A stretch of DNA of 64,000 bases, taken from positions 34,123,950 through 34,187,949 of the forward strand of contig OU744732.1 of the NCBI GenBank assembly GCA_916613615.1, given 5' to 3'. Source of the stretch: Steromphala cineraria. Lineage: Eukaryota > Mollusca > Gastropoda > Trochida > Trochidae. Below the pieces are notes generated by a model. That model did not search any database, was not told the DNA's origin, and worked only from the letters and a program-made list of their open reading frames with translations. Of the stretch, positions 60,654 to 64,000 are shown piece by piece. Each line of letters begins with the position of its first letter. Position 1 is the first letter of the stretch. Both the position numbers and the translations under genes were made by a program.

Positions 60654-60743
60654 GTAAGTAGACAACATAACAACATTATCCAAAATATGTCATTGCTATA
60701 AGGATGTTTTGTGTCACCAGAAAGCAGTGAGAGATGATATTAT

Positions 60744-61085
60744 ACAATTATAGACTGGTGATGAGGTCAATACCTGTTTTTATAGACCCGAGGAAAACAA
60801 TATTGACCAAGGACAGAGGCCGAGGTGGATATTATTTTCCTAGGGGCTATAAAACAGGTATCGACCAAATTCACCAGTCCATAATTGTTTTATTATGTCT
60901 CTGTTAAAAAACGAAAAGGAAATAGAAAACTATGAGCGGCATTTCGGCTCGGTTGTTGACAAGGACGGGTCAATGACGTCATGATAACAATAGCATGACG
61001 TCATGAAACAACTGATTGACGTCATCAGCTCTATTTTTAGTAACTCAAGTGTAACCGCCGAGTCGCCTGCTTTGTTTACGGTGCT
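60744..61085. repeat. Foldback element with TGACGTCA sites
   Basis: 60744-60888 is a long imperfect hairpin (TAGACTGGTGATGAGGTCAA and partner near CCAGTCCATAATTG). It continues into three TGACGTCA sites (60973, 60994, 61015). The right arm matches window bases 1-105. Confidence 0.75.
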
Positions 61086-61468
61086 ATTTTTAGATCATCT
61101 TTGAAGTGTCATGTGACAAGTAATTTGACCGGAAGCCTGCCTCGCATTCTCTAGCACGAAGTATTGTGGTTCCGGCAGAGTACGAGAGCATGGCATCCTA
61201 CAGTTTTCAACCTACTTTTAATGTTTATGTAGGCACAAATAGTTTACAGACAGTTTCAGAAATATGAACAGTGTAATTATCAAAGAAATAAACTACAGAA
61301 CGGAGAAAGTTGAGTTGATATATGTGGAACGCCAACAGACAATGCAGTGACAGTATATTTAGTTGAAAACTTCCGGCCATGTGCTCTCGTTGAATATAGT
61401 GCAGATTCAGTAGAAAGGAAATTGAAATAGACAGTGTGTACAGTGTAGATTCAGACTGTGTTATAATC
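61086..61468 (+). mobile_element. Probable 5' LTR / leader of the BEL/Pao element, boundaries unknown
   Basis: This stretch lies between a CRE-rich palindromic element and the gag ATG and should hold the 5' LTR, primer-binding site and leader. I cannot place the LTR ends because the 3' LTR is outside the window and no obvious primer-binding site stands out. Confidence 0.4.
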
Positions 61469-64000
61469 ATGAATTTTGATAAAGGTGACATTGAAAGTGA
61501 AGGTAGAAGAGTAAGGAATCGTACAGAAAAGGGACATGAATTTCACATTCAGAAATTAATTGAAAATAGACGCCGTCAGTGTGGTCTTGTGACAGGGGCA
61601 GCGAACATTATCCATGATTTGAGACAACAGGGTGAAGAATTAGCAGTTATTGAGAAACACTATAAAGTATGGTTATCCAGATATGAGAACTTTCTAATTT
61701 CACATGATGAACTGTGTAAAGCTATGACATCTAGCACTGTTGACCTAGATTTAGAAACATGGTTTGGTGAGAAAAATGGGAAATTTCGTCTTTTCAAGGA
61801 TACAATGGAAACATTTATTGTTCAGAGTTATGAAAATAAATTTCCTCACACTGTAGATACAGAACAAAAGGATGATGAGAAAAAATCTGTGGTACATTCT
61901 GTTGCTAAATCTCACGTGTCAGAAGTCAGTCAACATACATCAGTCAGTCAGTCTACAAGCAGTCGGCGGTCAGAAAGTACCGTTAAGAGTAGTGCATCAT
62001 CTGCTAGAATGAAAATAGAAGCAAAGAAGGCAGCTCTTGAAGCTAAATCTGTGTTACTGAAAGAAAAACAGAATTTAGAATTGGAAGAATGGAGAGTTAA
62101 GCAAATGAAAGAACAGTTAGAAATAAAGACAGAAATAGCCGTTGCTGACGCACAATGTGAAGTCTATAAACAGTTTGAAGAAAGTCCTGAAATAAAGTTA
62201 CAGTCTTTAAAGTTAGAGAATGGAACTGATCAGATAGGAGATACAGAAATACAGAAAACAGAACCTAAGTTACAAGAAAAGAAAACAAAAGGCTTAAATC
62301 CTGCTGCTAGAAGTTTCATACCATCTGATAAGCCTATGACAGATATGACAAATAAGAATTCTGTGCCAAACACTGTAGAATCTAGAACGGATCTATTAGA
62401 AATGATGCTGAAACATCAAAGGCTTTCAGGTTTACCAGAGTGTAGGGTTCCTGTCTTTAATGGTGATCCATTGGAGTTTCTGACATTTATGAGGACATTC
62501 GAACATTGTATTGAGCAAAAGACTGACAGTCCCAGAGATCGCTTGTTCTATTTAGAGCAATTCACAAAGGGTGAACCTAATGAACTTGTGTGCAGTTGTA
62601 TGCATATTGCAGACTCAAAGGAAGGCTATGATAGGGCTAAATCTCTGTTACAAAGAAAATTTGGAAATGAGTACAAGGTGTCCTCTGCTTACATTGACAA
62701 GGCTTTGAATTGGCCTCAGATCAGACCTGAAGATTGTGCTAGCTTGAACAGTTATTCTTTGTTTCTCCTTGAATGTGGAAACAGCATGGAAGACATGAAC
62801 TATATGAGAGAGTTAGAACATCCCAAAAACATGAAACTTATGGTCTCAAAACTTCCATACAAGCTTAGAGAGCGGTGGCGCACGACTTCATTCTATCTGC
62901 AGGAACGACAAGGCAGAAAAGTAACATTTGCAGACTTGGTCAATTTTGTCGAGGAACAATCACTTATTCTGTCAGACCCATTGTACGGAAAGATTTCTGA
63001 CGACACTTCGAAATCTGTTGACCGATCCAAACATGTACCAAGTTCGAAACCAAAGTTTCCTAACAAACGTTACAATCTTGCGACAAATGTTAAGGAGACA
63101 AACTCACCTGACAAGAGAACACAGGACAAATGTATCTACTGCGAGCAGGATCACAAACTTGACCTATGTTCAAAGTTACAGAAAAGGGAGTACCAAGAAA
63201 AACTTGAATACCTCTCATCTAAATCCCTCTGTTTTGGATGTTTGAATTCAGGACACTTCAGTAAAGAATGTCAGAACAGGCTCCACTGTCAAGTGTGTGG
63301 AAGAAGGCATGCCACTGTATTGCATTCAGACTTTCCAGTGAAACTTACTCAGTCTAACAGATCAGAATCTACAAAACCAAAGAGAATTTCCAATAACAGG
63401 ATCAACGTCGAACAGTCTGCTTCGGATATTGGGGCCGGCAACTCTGACGTCACTGATGTTTGCATGCCGATAGTACCAGTTAGAGTTAGGATGCAGAACA
63501 GCGATAGGTTTATCGAAACATACGCTTTCCTGGACAACGGAAGCTCAGCGACATTTTGCACCGAACGACTTATTGAAGATTTGGGTGCTCCTTCAAAGAA
63601 ATCTAGAATTATGCTCAGTACCATGGCTCAAGATAAAGTTACAGACACTTATACAGTGAAAGGCCTGATGGTGTCCGATATCCTCGGTAAGCAGTATGTG
63701 CATCTTCCTCAGGTATACACACAGTCAAATATTCCAGTCTCGAAGGATGACGTCGCAGACCCAGCTTGCCTAAGGAAGTGGTCATATCTGCAAGAAGTGG
63801 TACTTCCTGTGATCAATGCGGATGTGCAGTTACTGATTGGGAATAATGTTCCCACAGCCTTAGAACCATTACAGGTGATCAAGAGTTACAACAATGGTCC
63901 ATATGCAGTTAGAACTCTTCTAGGATGGACAGTAAATGGACCTATGAACAGTTGTGACAGTGCAGAGAAAGATTGGTGTTCTGAAAGGATCTCAGTGTTC
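61469..64000 (+). mobile_element. BEL/Pao LTR retrotransposon, 5' part: intact gag-protease reading frame, cut by the window end
   Basis: An uninterrupted 844-codon frame from ATG at 61469, read codon by codon. A basic N-terminus is followed by a Lys/Glu-rich coiled-coil-like stretch (about residues 175-240), a gag region with the P-V-F-N-G-D-P motif of DUF1759 (about residue 328), and three zinc-knuckle-like motifs: C-x2-C-x3-H-x4-C (about 554), C-x2-C-x4-H-x4-C (about 588) and C-x2-C-x3-H-x4-H (about 607). An aspartic protease of the DUF1758 type has D-N-G-S near residue 689 and a downstream L-G-W-T-V-N-G-P. This order defines BEL/Pao elements. Reverse transcriptase, RNase H, integrase and the 3' LTR would lie beyond the window. 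It sits in the intron after exon 49, in the same orientation as the gene. Confidence 0.93.

Noticed and set aside
58874..59075. Minus-strand open frames with a repeating G-I-T-E-S-R-N-H pattern
   Set aside because: Produced by the (TGATTCCG)n microsatellite, without gene context.
62928..63245. 105-codon plus-strand frame inside the BEL/Pao region
   Set aside because: Out-of-frame shadow of the long gag-protease frame.

Overview
The window is eukaryotic. Coding exons of 43-304 bp are separated by AT-rich introns with GT...AG ends (one probable GC...AG), and the introns are packed with transposable elements. The transposon set points to an invertebrate, most likely a mollusc and probably a bivalve: hairpin-headed elements with CCGT runs and cores of about 150-180 bp tandem units, tRNA-derived SINEs, a Penelope-like element with a GIY-YIG domain, many palindromic MITEs, and a BEL/Pao LTR element. 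The species call is inference.

Layout. One large plus-strand gene fills nearly the whole window, from before base 412 to beyond 60653. I assembled 49 exons by hand. Every junction keeps the reading frame. The exons total 8,606 bp, which is 2 bases of a split codon plus exactly 2,868 codons, with no stop. Neither end of the gene is present. The predicted product is a very large, probably secreted or cell-surface modular protein: (a) exons 1-6, two copies of a cysteine-rich domain ending in a furin-like site; (b) exons 7-12, a gap of charged helical sequence and then Gly-rich, beta-strand-like sequence; (c) exon 13, a second furin-like site, then a first FN3-like module; (d) exons 15-16, a PAN/apple-like domain; (e) exons 17-49, about 14 fibronectin-III-like modules recognised by D-x-T-P-P-x-x-G linkers, W-x-G-F-x-D-x-E-S-G-I strands and V-G-T-x-P-G-G loops. 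I do not recognise a named orthologue.

The introns hold at least 30 recognisable mobile-element copies: a 338-bp inverted repeat around a Penelope GIY-YIG fragment (7989-9266), LINE 3' ends (10224, 53561), tRNA-derived SINEs, six hairpin/tandem-core elements, and about ten MITE families, several with readable terminal inverted repeats and target-site duplications. From 61469 to the window end runs an uninterrupted 844-codon BEL/Pao gag-protease reading frame.

The most unusual signal is a recurring arrangement in this one gene: at six exon edges, the splice junction plus adjoining exon sequence has been copied, mostly in tandem, giving arrays of spare 3' splice sites (exons 10 and 39) or spare 5' splice sites (exons 12, 29, 33, 48). 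Separately, seven exons have a palindromic MITE ending 19-55 bp before their 3' splice site, and one exon has a MITE starting 23 bp after its 5' splice site.
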